Part shown: positions 33,696-46,423 of the stretch, piece after piece
Layout: every line of letters starts with the position of its first letter
Numbering within the stretch: the first letter of the stretch is position 1
NCBI RefSeq assembly: GCF_900496995.4
Contig: NC_044012.1
Span: 24,900,759 to 24,964,758 of the forward strand
Length of the DNA stretch: 64,000 bases
Direction: 5' to 3'
Origin: Aquila chrysaetos chrysaetos
Lineage: Eukaryota > Chordata > Aves > Accipitriformes > Accipitridae
Notes under the pieces: generated by a model
The model's database searches: none
Told to the model about the DNA's origin: nothing
The model's input: the letters and a program-made list of their open reading frames with translations, nothing else
Program-made: the position numbers and the translations under genes

Positions 33696-34164
33696 TCGTG
33701 GCACCTCCACCATCGCCTTTTTGTGCCCTGCCTGGTAGAGGACACCTCGGTGCTTTTTGCTTTTTTGGGCACCATTGAGTGCTTTCCGTGTCGGGATTTT
33801 AATGCTTTTCAGTGAAAAACTCTCCACGACTCTCTGTCCTGCAGCGCTTGCTCGTACACGAACTCTTTCGGATGCCTCGCTGCTGCCCACAGCCGCTGTC
33901 ACATGAATTGGGGAGGATTAGGGTGTTTCCATTCCTCCTGGCGGAAGGGAAAAGGAAAATTTGATATTTCGTGACTTGTGTTTTTGGCAATTCAGGCACA
34001 GTTTTTCAGCCTCCAATCCACGTGGAAGGTGATAAAATGAACAAATCCAGGTTTTCTCAGCATCCAAAATGGGTTGTTTTCCTTGTTCGGGCCGCATAAT
34101 TAAATGCAAAGCTGAAATGATAAATCACCATATGCCGTTGCGGTTTGTATGTATGATTTTATAC

Positions 34165-34170
34165 AATAAA
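34165..34170 (+). terminator. Possible distal AATAAA of LIX1L
   Basis: Canonical hexamer about 380 bp upstream of the RBM8A start codon; use is not shown by sequence. Confidence 0.3.
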
Positions 34171-34432
34171 ACACTAGATTTTGGGGTAGCTGTGGTGGCT
34201 TCTCTCTTCTTCTGGGGCAAAAGGGGTGGATTGTGCCCCCAACCTCTTCATTGAACCGTCCCGGCGCAGGGGCTGGTACCCCGGGAGCAGCCGGGCTGGT
34301 GTCACCCCCCCGCCACCCCCGGGGGGGTGACAGTGGTGCCCAGTATGGCCCCAGTCTGGGGTGGGGAAGAGGCGCCCCTGCCCTTCCCAGCATGGCGGGG
34401 CGGGGCGGGACGACATGTGCTGACCTCCCTAA

Positions 34433-37505
<3,073 letters not shown>

Positions 37506-37987
37506 TGGATCCTCATTTCTACCTGTGCGTTCCAAGTCCAAACCGGGGAAACTGGGTGGGGGGAACCGGGGGGAATTTGTATGTTGGGGACGGGGCATTT
37601 GAGAAACAGCTGGAGGAGTAAAACAGTTCATTGCTTCAGCAGGTTTGCTTCTTACAAGATTTTATTGTTTTCATACAAGAAAACTTGAGTGAAGAAGCAA
37701 ACACCTGAGGTTTCTGGGGGTTATCTTCACTTGTGTTTGTGGTGAATGCAGCCCCTGAGCCCAGTTACGTACCAAATAGCGACATTTTTAAGCATTTTGT
37801 TACGCCTGTGAGTGACCTGGCATTTTGGTCACTCTTCTTTTAGACAGAAGTTGCTTTCTATACCCCAGGCAAACGTTCCTTACATCTCCTGAGGGGTTTA
37901 TTCTCTTGACTTTACGTTTGCGAGTGAACTCAGCCTTTTAAATAACTCCGATTTTGTGTAAAATTGTCCTCTCGTTATTTGTCCTTA

Positions 37988-37993
37988 ATTAAA
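37988..37993 (+). terminator. Possible poly(A) signal ATTAAA, RBM8A
   Basis: ATTAAA about 480 bp past the RBM8A stop codon; I found no AATAAA on the plus strand between the stop and GNRHR2. Confidence 0.4.
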
Positions 37994-38502
37994 TGTTCTG
38001 AGAAGCTGTAACTGAGCCCCAGTTCCTTTCATGCCTCTGCTACTTTTAGATTTGCCTAAAATCAGTCGATGTCACTAGCTGTTGATCTTGGGGCTGGCAA
38101 TAGAATACCTTACTAGTTGAAAAAGCCATTTTTCCTTAAAGTAGCATTTACAAGCGATAGCTTTATTGCACCGTGTGCTGTTCTCCATCAGATCAGCAGG
38201 CTCTGGGAGTGTTGAATTCTCCCCGTGCCCCCAGTGCACAGGAAGGGGCACATTTTAAATTCTTTTTTTTTTTTTTTTTTCCCCCAAGGAGCCCCAGCGG
38301 CATCTTTTAAAGGAATTTCTGCCCCAGTTTTTGCTTTCTGCCTGACACGGGGTGCCTTGCTTCTGGCTTATTGCTCCTCACACGGTGGTGGTGCCATTAG
38401 ACCCTGCCCGGCACAGAAACATGCCGGTGATGCCACAGTGCCGGCTCTGGTTAAACCATCCCTTGGCCCAAAGACAGGGTCCTGCTGAGAAAATAATCTA
38501 AG

Positions 38503-38508
38503 TTTATT
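38503..38508 (-). terminator. Poly(A) signal AATAAA, GNRHR2
   Basis: AATAAA on the minus strand about 100 bp beyond the receptor stop codon, implying a short 3'UTR. The RBM8A and GNRHR2 ends then face each other without overlap; in human they are reported to overlap antisense. Confidence 0.55.
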
Positions 38509-38608
38509 GTTGAGTGCCTTTGTGATGGCACAGACCTCTTGTGTCTCCCCCCAGCCCACTTTTGGGGGGTTCCCCTTGCTCTGCCACGGGTCCAGCCTGG
38601 CCTCCCCA

Positions 38609-40150
38609 TCACATGAAGCTCTCCACTGTCCTCCTCCAGCACAGCTCGCACCTCCGTCCTGGCAGAGCTGCATCCGCCATCACCTCCAGCTCGTGCTTTC
38701 CGGATCCCCCCAGGCTGTTGCCGGCTCTCCTGGCCGGCACGGCCGTGGTGGAGACGCGGAAGGAACCGCTGAGGGCAGAGGCGACCTCCTGCTTGTGCCG
38801 GTGGCGGCTGCAGCGGCAAGTGCGCCACATCTCCCTGCGGAAATGCACCGTGAAGAGCCCGTAGATGAGCGGATCCAGGCACGTATTGAAGAGGCCGAAG
38901 AGGAAGAGGATGTGGCTGAGAGATGGTGGCACCTTCTCCCGGGTCAGCATCTCGGGGGAGAACCAGTACCAGAGGCCCAGGAGGTAGTAGGGCGTCCAGC
39001 AGACAATGAAGGTCAGGACGATGATGATGGACATCTTGAGCGTGCGCATCCTGGCCCGGGGGATGTTGTCGTAGGATCGACGGAGCTGGATCTCCTGGGA
39101 GGACACTGCGGGGTGGAAGCGGAGTGAGGGGTAGGAAGGAGAGAGGAGGAACATGTTGCCCAGGGGTTAATTAAGAGTAATGGGTTAACGAGCGGGGGAG
39201 AGGGGACCCGAGTTGGGGGCTGGACCCGAGCAGGAGCATCGGGAGGTGAAAAAGGAGGAGAAGAACCAAGTGGCGATGGAGAAAGGGTGGAGGAATAGCA
39301 GGGCCCCAGCCCGTGCTCTCACCGCGGGTGTCCTTCATCCTGCCCGAGATGGCGACGAGGATGCGGCCATAGCAGAGCACCATGACGAGCAGGGGCAGGA
39401 GGAAGAGGCAGGCGAAGGTGAACATGTTGTAGAGTGTTTCCTGCCAGTGTGCCCTGAAGCTGCCCACTGTTGCACACTGCACAAAACGGCGGGGCTGCGA
39501 TGGGCTCACCGTGTGGAAGATAAACACCTGCAAGGGGCCACGGGGCCGTTAGCATCCTTCCTCCCTCCCACCATTGTCATTGTCATCATCCCACCTCACC
39601 CGAGGTGGTGGGTGGCATCCCCTCCGAGGTGTCCCCTCCCTGTACCTCAGGGCTGGGGTTCGCCCACCTGGGGCAGAGCCAGCACAGCGCTGAGCACCCA
39701 CGCCGCACGCAGCATCGCCTTGTTCCTCCTCTCGGCGCAGCCCACCGCCAACGGGTTGACGATGGCGGCGTGACGGTCCAAGGCGATGACAACGGTGACA
39801 AAGGCCGAGGCGTACATGGCAGCCAACTTGAGGAACATGAGCACCCGGCACGCCACATCCCCCCCGTACCACTGCACGGTGACGTTCCAGGTGGCGTCTA
39901 ACGGCATCACCACCACCGTCACCAGCAGATCGGCCACCGCCAGGTTGGTCATCAGGATGCGGACGCGGGGTGGACGCCGCCGTGGCGCCCGGGCAGCTGA
40001 CCAGAGCACGGCACCGTTGCAGCAAGCCGAGGAGAGAAAGAGGAGGCACGTGACGGCCACCCGCACCTTGGCCGCAGTGGAGAAGGTGGGCAGCAGGACA
40101 GGCTCCTCGCCGGCACAGCTCCAGTTCCCCGCTGTCCCAGTGACGTTCAT
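38609..40150 (-). CDS. GNRHR2: Type II gonadotropin-releasing hormone receptor
   Basis: Class A GPCR for GnRH peptides. Three exons on the minus strand: 39668-40150, 39323-39527 and 38609-39105; phases close to give 394 aa. Seven helices are visible. N-glycosylation sites are NVT (2-4) and NWS (9-11). TM2 has NLAVADLL (Asp74). TM3 Cys101 can pair with Cys in FVQCATVG. The TM3 end reads DRHAAIVNPL in place of DRY. TM6 has FIVCWTPYY, and TM7 has DPLIYG in place of NPxxY. After TM7 there is a cytoplasmic tail of about 80 residues (HRHKQEVASALSGSFRVST...), as in non-mammalian and type II receptors and unlike the tail-less mammalian type I receptor. The human copy is known as a pseudogene; this one is open. 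It lies next to RBM8A, as in human. Confidence 0.95.
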
Positions 40151-40884
40151 GCTGGCGGTGGCTGCTGTGGGGCTGGGAGCCCGGGGACCCGCTCAGGCTT
40201 GTCCCCCCAGCAGGACGTGGTGACGCTGAGCATGTTTTGGGTTTGCCCCGATTCTCCTGGTGGGGTCCTGCTCCTCTGCCCCGAGTTTGGTCAGGTCTCA
40301 GCCTGGGGGGGACCCAGAGTAATGGCGCCTGCCCGGGTCCCCTCCTGTTTCCAAGGCAGGGGTGCGGTGCATAAAGGAGTCTGGTCCCAGGCTGGGGACA
40401 GCAGCCTCGTCCCCCCCCCTCCCCAAGGACCCTCCTGGTGGGAGCAGCCGGGGTTGCAGCTCACCCCCAGGACCCCTCAGCACCCGGCAGGATGAGGCTG
40501 GTCACTGGTGTCCCCCAGCATCACCCCCTGTTGGTGTCCCCTGGCCAGCCTGGGGTGGCCTTCCTCCTCCTCTCCCAGAGAATAACCCTGTGGGGGTTAG
40601 AAAATCCCTCTTGTCACCGAGGCTGAAGAGAAGGGGATGGGGGGGCTGTCCCATGGCTGGCCCTGCTCCCTGTCCTTGCATCCATGCTGGAGCCACGTCC
40701 TTGTGCCCGGGCCCCCCAGCTGCCCCCTCCTCCCCCCGCGGGGTGTTTTTATCTGGGCCGAGTTCTCAGCGGGTGAGGAAGAGCAGGGGAGACAACACAC
40801 AAACAGGGATGGAGGGAGGGCCTGGCTGTCCCATGGCTGCTCCCCCCGTCCCCAGCCATGCCCTGTGACAGCATCCTCCCCCCC

Positions 40885-41250
40885 ATCCTCAGCAGTGCCC
40901 CCCCCCCAGCAGCACCCCAGCCGGTGTCCCAAGCCCCTGCAGTGTCCCCCCCAGCCCTGGCAGTGCCCCCCAACTCAGCCCTCAGCATTCCCCACCACCA
41001 GACCTTGCAGTGCCCCCCCAGCAGTGTCCCCAAGCCCCAGCAGTGCCCCGTGGCGTTGTCCCCAAGCCCCGGCAGTGTCCCTAGCCCCAGCAGTGCCCCG
41101 TGGCGTTGTCCCCAAGCCCCGGCAGTGTCCCTAGCCCCAGCAGTGCCCCGTGGCGTTGTCCCCAAGCCCCGGCAGTGTCCCCAAGCCCCGACAGTGCCCC
41201 GTGGCGTTGTCCCCAAGCCCCGGCAGTGTCCCCAAGCCCCGGCAGCCCCT
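40885..41250. repeat. Minisatellite with a 50-bp unit
   Basis: The word 'tggcgttgtccccaagcccc' occurs at 41051, 41101, 41151 and 41202, giving a nearly exact 50-51 bp period. A looser C-rich 'cagtgccccccag' array precedes it from about 40885. It sits between the GNRHR2 start and the ANKRD34A 3' end. Confidence 0.9.
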
Positions 41251-41639
41251 CCGGTGCGGTACCGCTCTGCAGTGCTGCCCAGCCATGCTTGCCGCAGCTA
41301 GTGCTGCCAGCACAGCCCAACCTCCTGCTGCGGCACAGGGCCAGCCTCGGCCTTGCCGGGAGGCCACGGGCTCCGCACACCCCCCTGGCACAACGCTGCA
41401 GGGCCTGCAGTGCACCCCCACCCCATGGGGGGGCCCTGCCAGCACCCTCACCTCTCCCACCAGGGATGGGGCCCCCCCACTGGCACCAGAGCTGAGCCTG
41501 TGCTCACCTGCTGGGACCCTCCCACCATGTCCCCATGGGGGGACAGCATGGTACCCTGTGGGGGCTGGGCTGCCCCCTCCCGTGGCCACACCACAGCTCG
41601 GGACCCCCCTGCTCTGCCAGCAAGAGCCATCGGGGTCCC

Positions 41640-41860
41640 CTGGCCCAGATGTGCTGGTGTCCAGATGTGCTAGCACCCAGGTATGGTGGCACCTAAATGT
41701 GCCAGTCCCCATGCACCCCCTTGCCCAGATGTGCTGGCACCCAGCTGCACCAGTCCCCGTGCATCCTGGTGCCCAGATGTGCTGGCACCCAGATATGCTG
41801 GTGTCCAGCTGTGCCAGTCCTCATCCACCCAGGTGTGCCCGGATGTGCTGGACCCTGCCC
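41640..41860. repeat. Degenerate minisatellite, 'cagatgtgctggcaccc' type
   Basis: Repeated words 'cagatgtgctggcacccag' and 'gtgccagtcc' at intervals of about 19-36 bp, adjacent to the ANKRD34A 3' end. No coding signal is seen. Confidence 0.75.
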
Positions 41861-41932
41861 TGCCCATGCCCAGGGCCAGCGGCCCCCCTCAGCCCCCCAA
41901 CACTTGGAGACGGGCTGAGCTGTGCTGGGGCC

Positions 41933-41938
41933 TTTATT
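41933..41938 (-). terminator. Poly(A) signal AATAAA, ANKRD34A
   Basis: Minus-strand AATAAA about 590 bp beyond the ANKRD34A stop, the first good candidate for its 3' end. Confidence 0.55.
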
Positions 41939-42528
41939 CACCGGGATGCTGACAGTGTGTGCCCCACCTCCTGCCCGCTCCCACCCTGGCACCCCCGTCG
42001 CTGGGACCCTGCACCCCAAAACTGGGGGGGAGCTCCCTGGGGAGGGACCATCCAGAGACACGGAGGGTCCAGCGGCTGTTATTGCTCACAGCACACAGCC
42101 CCAAGCAGTGCCTGGCACCGGCAGGGATGTGAGGACCCCCAAACGTGGGGCAGATTGGGCAGTTGGTGGTTGCTGCTGAGGTCCATAGGGAAAAGCGCTG
42201 CTGGGAGGATGAGGAGGGAGCAGGAGGAAGATGCAGGGGAGATGGGGGCAGGGGGAACGCCAGCTCCTGAAGGAATTTGTGGTCGTGCAAAGTTTCTGTC
42301 AACAGCAGCAAAGGAAGAATTGTCATGTGCCTGCAGTCATCAGTAGGGTTCAGAGTGAATGTTGCCACCACCTGCACGAGGAGGCCCCACACTGGCAAAA
42401 GAGCAGCCGGGCAGGGACAGAGCGACTGCCCGGGGTCCTCCCTTCACATGGGGGTCCGTGAGGATGCTGGGAGCAGGACCCAGGTGTCCGGGTGCTGCTC
42501 CAGGTTGGGGGGGGATATGGGGGGATCC

Positions 42529-43839
42529 CTAACTGCCTGGCTCTGGGGCCATGCTGCTCTGGAAGTTGGCCAGCTGCCGCATCTCCTCCGTCTGCATCGA
42601 GTGCCGGCGCAGCAGCTTGCGGCGTCCCTTGGGTGAGCCGGGGGCCAGGGGGCCACGGGGGCAGGGGGGGTGCGGGCCAGGGTGCAGGGGGGGCAAGAAG
42701 CCAGCCCTCCCCGGAGCCAAGGGCTCCAGCAAGAGGGTGCCAGAGCCACGACGCTCCAGCAAACCGGGTGGGCGTCGGCGGGCACCCGGTGGGGACTCGG
42801 CAGCTGGCAGCGGCATGGCCAATGCGGCACAGTGCCGGCCTCGGCCCGGCGATGGAGGCGGCGAGCCGGCCCAGGGACACCCCTCCATTTCAGGGGGTTC
42901 CCAGCGAGGCGGTTTGACCCGCACCGTTTCAGGGGCCGTGTTCCGGCGTGCCAGCGGCTGCAGGCAAGCGGGGGGCACCCGCTCGGCCCAGGCGGCCCCC
43001 AGTAGCCCCGCCGCCTCCCGGCCCTCCACGCTGTGCCGCCGCGGGCGCCCGCCCAGGCTTAGCCCCTCCATCCCCGCCACCAAATGCTCGGGGGGTCCCC
43101 ATGTTCCCTCCGTCCCCGGGGCCACCAACCCCCAGGGCTCTGAATTGAGGCGCTTCAGCGGCCGCCCCCGGCCACGGGATGGCTCCGGTACGGCGGTGAC
43201 CGGCGCCGGTGGTGGCGGCGGGGGGAAGCAGAAGATGTCCCTCTCCTCTTCTTTCTCACTGCCGGCCGGTGAAGCCGCCGTCCGCACCTCGATGTCAGAG
43301 GGCGACATGCAAAGCGCCGGCGAGTGTTTCTCCTCCAGCCCAGGCGAAGGGGGCGAGTTTAGGTATTGCCGGGTGGTTTTGGTACCCGAGGGCGAGGTGT
43401 CAGTGGTGATGATGATTACCTCCTTCCCTCGAGCTTTGCAGGCATCCAACAGCACCTGCAGCGTCTCCCGGTCCCCCCGGTTAATGGCGTAAACCAAAGC
43501 GGAGGCTCCGGCGTAATCGCGGGCGCTGGGATCAGCGCCGTGAGCCAACAAAACAGCGGCTACCGCCGGGCCGGCGCGTTCAGCGCAGGCGTGCATCAAT
43601 GCCGTCTTGCCCGTCTTATCGGGGATGTTGGGATCGGCGCCGTTTTCCAGGAGGTACCTCACCATACGGGGCTGCTCCAGTGGGTCGGTGTAGCCAGCCC
43701 GGCACGCGGCCATCAACGGCGTTTGCCCGGCGGCATTGCCTTCGTTGATGTAGGCTCCCCCTTCCAACAAGAGCCGGGTGAGACGAAATTTGCCCTGTGC
43801 CACAGCTCGCAGCAACGCCGAACCGTCCGCCGGTAACAT
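42529..43839 (-). CDS. ANKRD34A: Ankyrin repeat domain-containing protein 34A
   Basis: Single coding exon, 436 aa from the Met of MLPADGSALLRAVAQG, which aligns with the human start MLHTEGHALLRAVGQG. In-frame Mets at 43893 and 43953 precede it but add low-complexity residues absent from human. Ankyrin repeats span about residues 7-135 (LLLEGGAYINEG, TPLMAACRAG, YLLENGADPNI, TALMHACAERA, VLLAHGADPSARD). The family-specific box EVIIITTDTSPSGTK follows, then LNSPPSPG, LKRLNSEPWGLVAP, the repeated RRHSxEG/RRNTAPE phospho-type motifs, GLLERRGSGTLLLE and a C-terminal RRHSMQTEEMRQL. The protein is neural in mammals, with no established activity. The middle is Pro/Arg-rich and shorter than in human. 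Confidence 0.96.
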   Translation of the reverse strand: MLPADGSALLRAVAQGKFRLTRLLLEGGAYINEGNAAGQTPLMAACRAGYTDPLEQPRMVRYLLENGADPNIPDKTGKTALMHACAERAGPAVAAVLLAHGADPSARDYAGASALVYAINRGDRETLQVLLDACKARGKEVIIITTDTSPSGTKTTRQYLNSPPSPGLEEKHSPALCMSPSDIEVRTAASPAGSEKEEERDIFCFPPPPPPAPVTAVPEPSRGRGRPLKRLNSEPWGLVAPGTEGTWGPPEHLVAGMEGLSLGGRPRRHSVEGREAAGLLGAAWAERVPPACLQPLARRNTAPETVRVKPPRWEPPEMEGCPWAGSPPPSPGRGRHCAALAMPLPAAESPPGARRRPPGLLERRGSGTLLLEPLAPGRAGFLPPLHPGPHPPCPRGPLAPGSPKGRRKLLRRHSMQTEEMRQLANFQSSMAPEPGS

Positions 43840-44189
43840 GGTTAAACCGGGTGGCCCGCTGGCACCAGGAGGGCGGCGGACAGGGCTGGGCATTGCGGCA
43901 CTTATGGCAGCAGGGATGGCAGATGGGTGTGCTGGTCCGGGATTGTTGCCCACTCACTGCAAGGGGACACGGCGCATGTTGAAGCCCCCCCCCAACCCTC
44001 ACGATGGGGCAGTCCCAGCTCCCTGCCTCAGTTTCCCCAGCTGGGTCCCGTGAGGGGATGCTTCTCATGGATGCTACCAGCCATGGCAGCACAGCCCGTG
44101 GTACCGGGTCCCCTGGGCCCCTCTGCTGCTGCCTCTGGGCTGTGCCCACCTGCCTGCGCCATCCCCTGCCTGTGTCGCCCTGCCACATC

Positions 44190-44500
44190 CCTGTCCCGCT
44201 GCCTGTTGCCCCCTCCTGCATCCCCATCCCCCTTCCTGCATCCCCTGCCTGGATTCCCCCTGTACCCCATCTGCCCCCCGGCCTCTATCCCCTCCCGTAT
44301 TCCCCCAAATCCTCATCCTGCACCCCCTTCTTGTACTCCTCATCCCCCTGCCTGTACCCCCTGCCTGTATCCCCCTCCTGTAACCTTTTTGCATCCCCTG
44401 CCTGTACCCCCATCCCTGCCTGTACCCCCCATCTCATCCTGCATCCCCCCTGCATCCCTGCCGGTACCCCCGTCCCCTCCTGCATCCCTGCCGGCACAGT
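44190..44500. repeat. Pyrimidine-rich minisatellite upstream of ANKRD34A
   Basis: Units of about 17 bp such as 'cctgcctgtaccccc' and 'cctgcatcccc', strongly strand-biased (C+T on plus). It lies 350-660 bp upstream of the ANKRD34A start codon, so it may be within its 5'UTR intron or promoter. Confidence 0.75.
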
Positions 44501-44762
44501 TCCCATGGTGACCGCAGCTCATCCTGCTCCTCCGCTCTCTGACCAGTCAAGAAAATGGGGGAGAAACCACCAACCCTCCCATTCCCCCCCAGTTCACCAG
44601 CCTGGCTGGTGGCTGCCCCCCCCCCAGCAAGATGCCAACTGCCACCGAGCCTGGGCCTGATGATTGGGGCTGCACCATCCCCCCCTGGGTAGGGGGGACA
44701 CCCCAGAAAGGGGACCCCCCCACCCCAGCCCCTCTCTCCCCCATCCCTCCATCCCTTCTTCT

Positions 44763-44776
44763 GTTACCATGGTAAC
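44763..44776. promoter_or_regulatory. Perfect RFX-type X-box palindrome
   Basis: GTTACCATGGTAAC is a 14-bp perfect inverted repeat and fits the RFX consensus GTNRCC-N(0-3)-RGYAAC. It lies about 920 bp upstream of the ANKRD34A start and about 1.2 kb upstream of the likely POLR3GL first exon, with CpG-rich sequence to its right. The match is seen; which gene it serves is inference. Confidence 0.6.
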
Positions 44777-45099
44777 CGGAGGGTGGTATCCCCTGGCGAC
44801 GGGTCCTGGTCCCAGATGCCCCGGGGATGGAGGTGTCGGGGACATTGTTTGGTGGCCGCCATCCCGGCCTGCCGCCGGCGTAGTGGGGAGGGGGGGAGAA
44901 GGCAGGGGAGGTTATTTGGAGGGTTTTTCCCCCCCCTGCATCGCTATTTTTGGCAGCTGCTGGCGCGGGGAGGGCTGGAGAGGGATGAATCACCCGGCGG
45001 CGCAGCCGGCAACGAACCCACTGCGGCGAGCTGCCTGCGCAGGGGTGCGAGGGAGAGAGCGGCCATAAGGCCTGGCACAGCGGGGCTGGTGGTCACAGT

Positions 45100-45660
45100 G
45101 TGGCAGGTCTGGGCGGTCACAAGGCAGTGGGGCTGGGGGCCATGGGGCAGCAGGGCTGGGGGTCACAACACATTAGGGCTGGAAGTTACAGTGCAGCGGG
45201 CCTGGGGGGGTCACAGTGCAGCAGGGCTGGGGGGTCACAAGGCAGTGGGGCTGGGTGGGTCAGAACGCAGCAGGACCGGGGGGTCACAACACATTGGGGA
45301 TGGGGGTAACAGTGCAGTGGGGCTGGGGGACAGAACACATTGGGGCTGGGGGTCATGGGGCAGGGGGGCCTAGGGGTCATGGGGCAGGGGGGCTGGGGGG
45401 GTCACAACACATTGGGGCTGGGGGTCACAGTGCAGCGGGCCTGGGGGGTCACAAGGCAGCGGGGCTGAGGGACAGAATACAGTGGGGCCATGGGGCAGCA
45501 GGGCTGAGGGGTCACAGTGCAGCGGGCCTGGGGCGGTTCAGAACGCAGCAGGGCTGGGGGTCACAACACAGCAGGGCTGGAGGCCATGGGGCAGCAGCAC
45601 TGGGGGCTATGACACAGTGGGGCTAGGGGCCATGGGGCAGGGGGTCACAGCAGAGCCATG
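45100..45660. repeat. Minisatellite, GGGGCTGGGGGTCACA type
   Basis: About 18-20 degenerate units of roughly 25-32 bp, core 'ggggctgggggtcacagtgcag', with variants 'catggggcag' and 'acacattgggg'. The same core occurs as its reverse complement at 46945-47260. Confidence 0.85.
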
Positions 45661-45815
45661 TCGGGGACCATGGGCCAGCGGGGCCACAGTTCTGGGGGGC
45701 TGAGATGCCCCACGGCAGAGAGGGGGGGGCGGGGAGCCTCTGCACCCCCCATTTCCCCGCTCTTCCATCTCCCCATTCCCCCCCAGTACCGACCCCCCGC
45801 CCCATTTTCCCGCCC

Positions 45816-45860
45816 CATTCATTCATTCACTCATTCCTTCATTCATTTATTCCTTCCCTC
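45816..45860. repeat. (ATTC)n microsatellite
   Basis: Imperfect ATTC/TTCC tetranucleotide run just upstream of the POLR3GL CpG-rich first exon. Confidence 0.85.
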
Positions 45861-45889
45861 CGCCCCGCCCCGCCCCTGGCCCCCCTCCC

Positions 45890-46012
45890 CTCTGACTGGC
45901 TCCGCCGCGAGCAAATCAACGCGGAGCTGGCGCGAATGCCCCGCCCCCTTTCGAAACGGTGCGGAGCCGCAGCCGCCCCGGACGCACGTGAAGCGGCTGC
46001 GCATGCGCGGTG
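45890..46012 (+). promoter_or_regulatory. POLR3GL promoter and likely non-coding first exon
   Basis: CpG-rich segment with a perfect NRF1 palindrome TGCGCATGCGC (45998-46008) next to a good donor (GGT|GTGAGT, about 46011). The acceptor 'ccccccag' ends at 46421, three bases before the ATG, so a 5'UTR intron of about 0.4 kb is likely, as in mammalian POLR3GL. Confidence 0.55.
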
Positions 46013-46423
46013 TGAGTACCGGGCCCGGGCTGGGGGGGGGGGGGCACCGGGAGGGACTGGGAGCGGGGGGGGGGACACACGACACCGGAGGCTGGGTGGG
46101 CTGCCCCGTGTCCCCCCCGTGTCCCGGGGGTGGGGGGGCTGCCTTGTGTCCACGCGTGTCTCGGGGGGGCTGCTCCGTGTGTCCCCCGTGTCCCAGGGGG
46201 GACTGCCCCCCCCCCAGCTCCCTGGGCCCCGCCCGGGGCATTGCCCCACATCCCCGCTGCCCCACTCACCCCTGGGGGGGTCCCCTAAACCCTCCCCAGC
46301 ACAGGGGTCTGCCCCACTCCAAAACAAGGCGGGGGGCTGCCCCATGCCCCCCATTTATCCCCACACTCCCTCTGTCCCATGTTCCCCCCCCCAGCGCCCT
46401 CCCCCCGGCCCCCCCCCCCAGCC

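Noticed and set aside
42529-43953. ANKRD34A start at the first in-frame Met (43953)
   Set aside because: The extra 38 residues do not match human, while MLPADGSALLRAV aligns with the known start.
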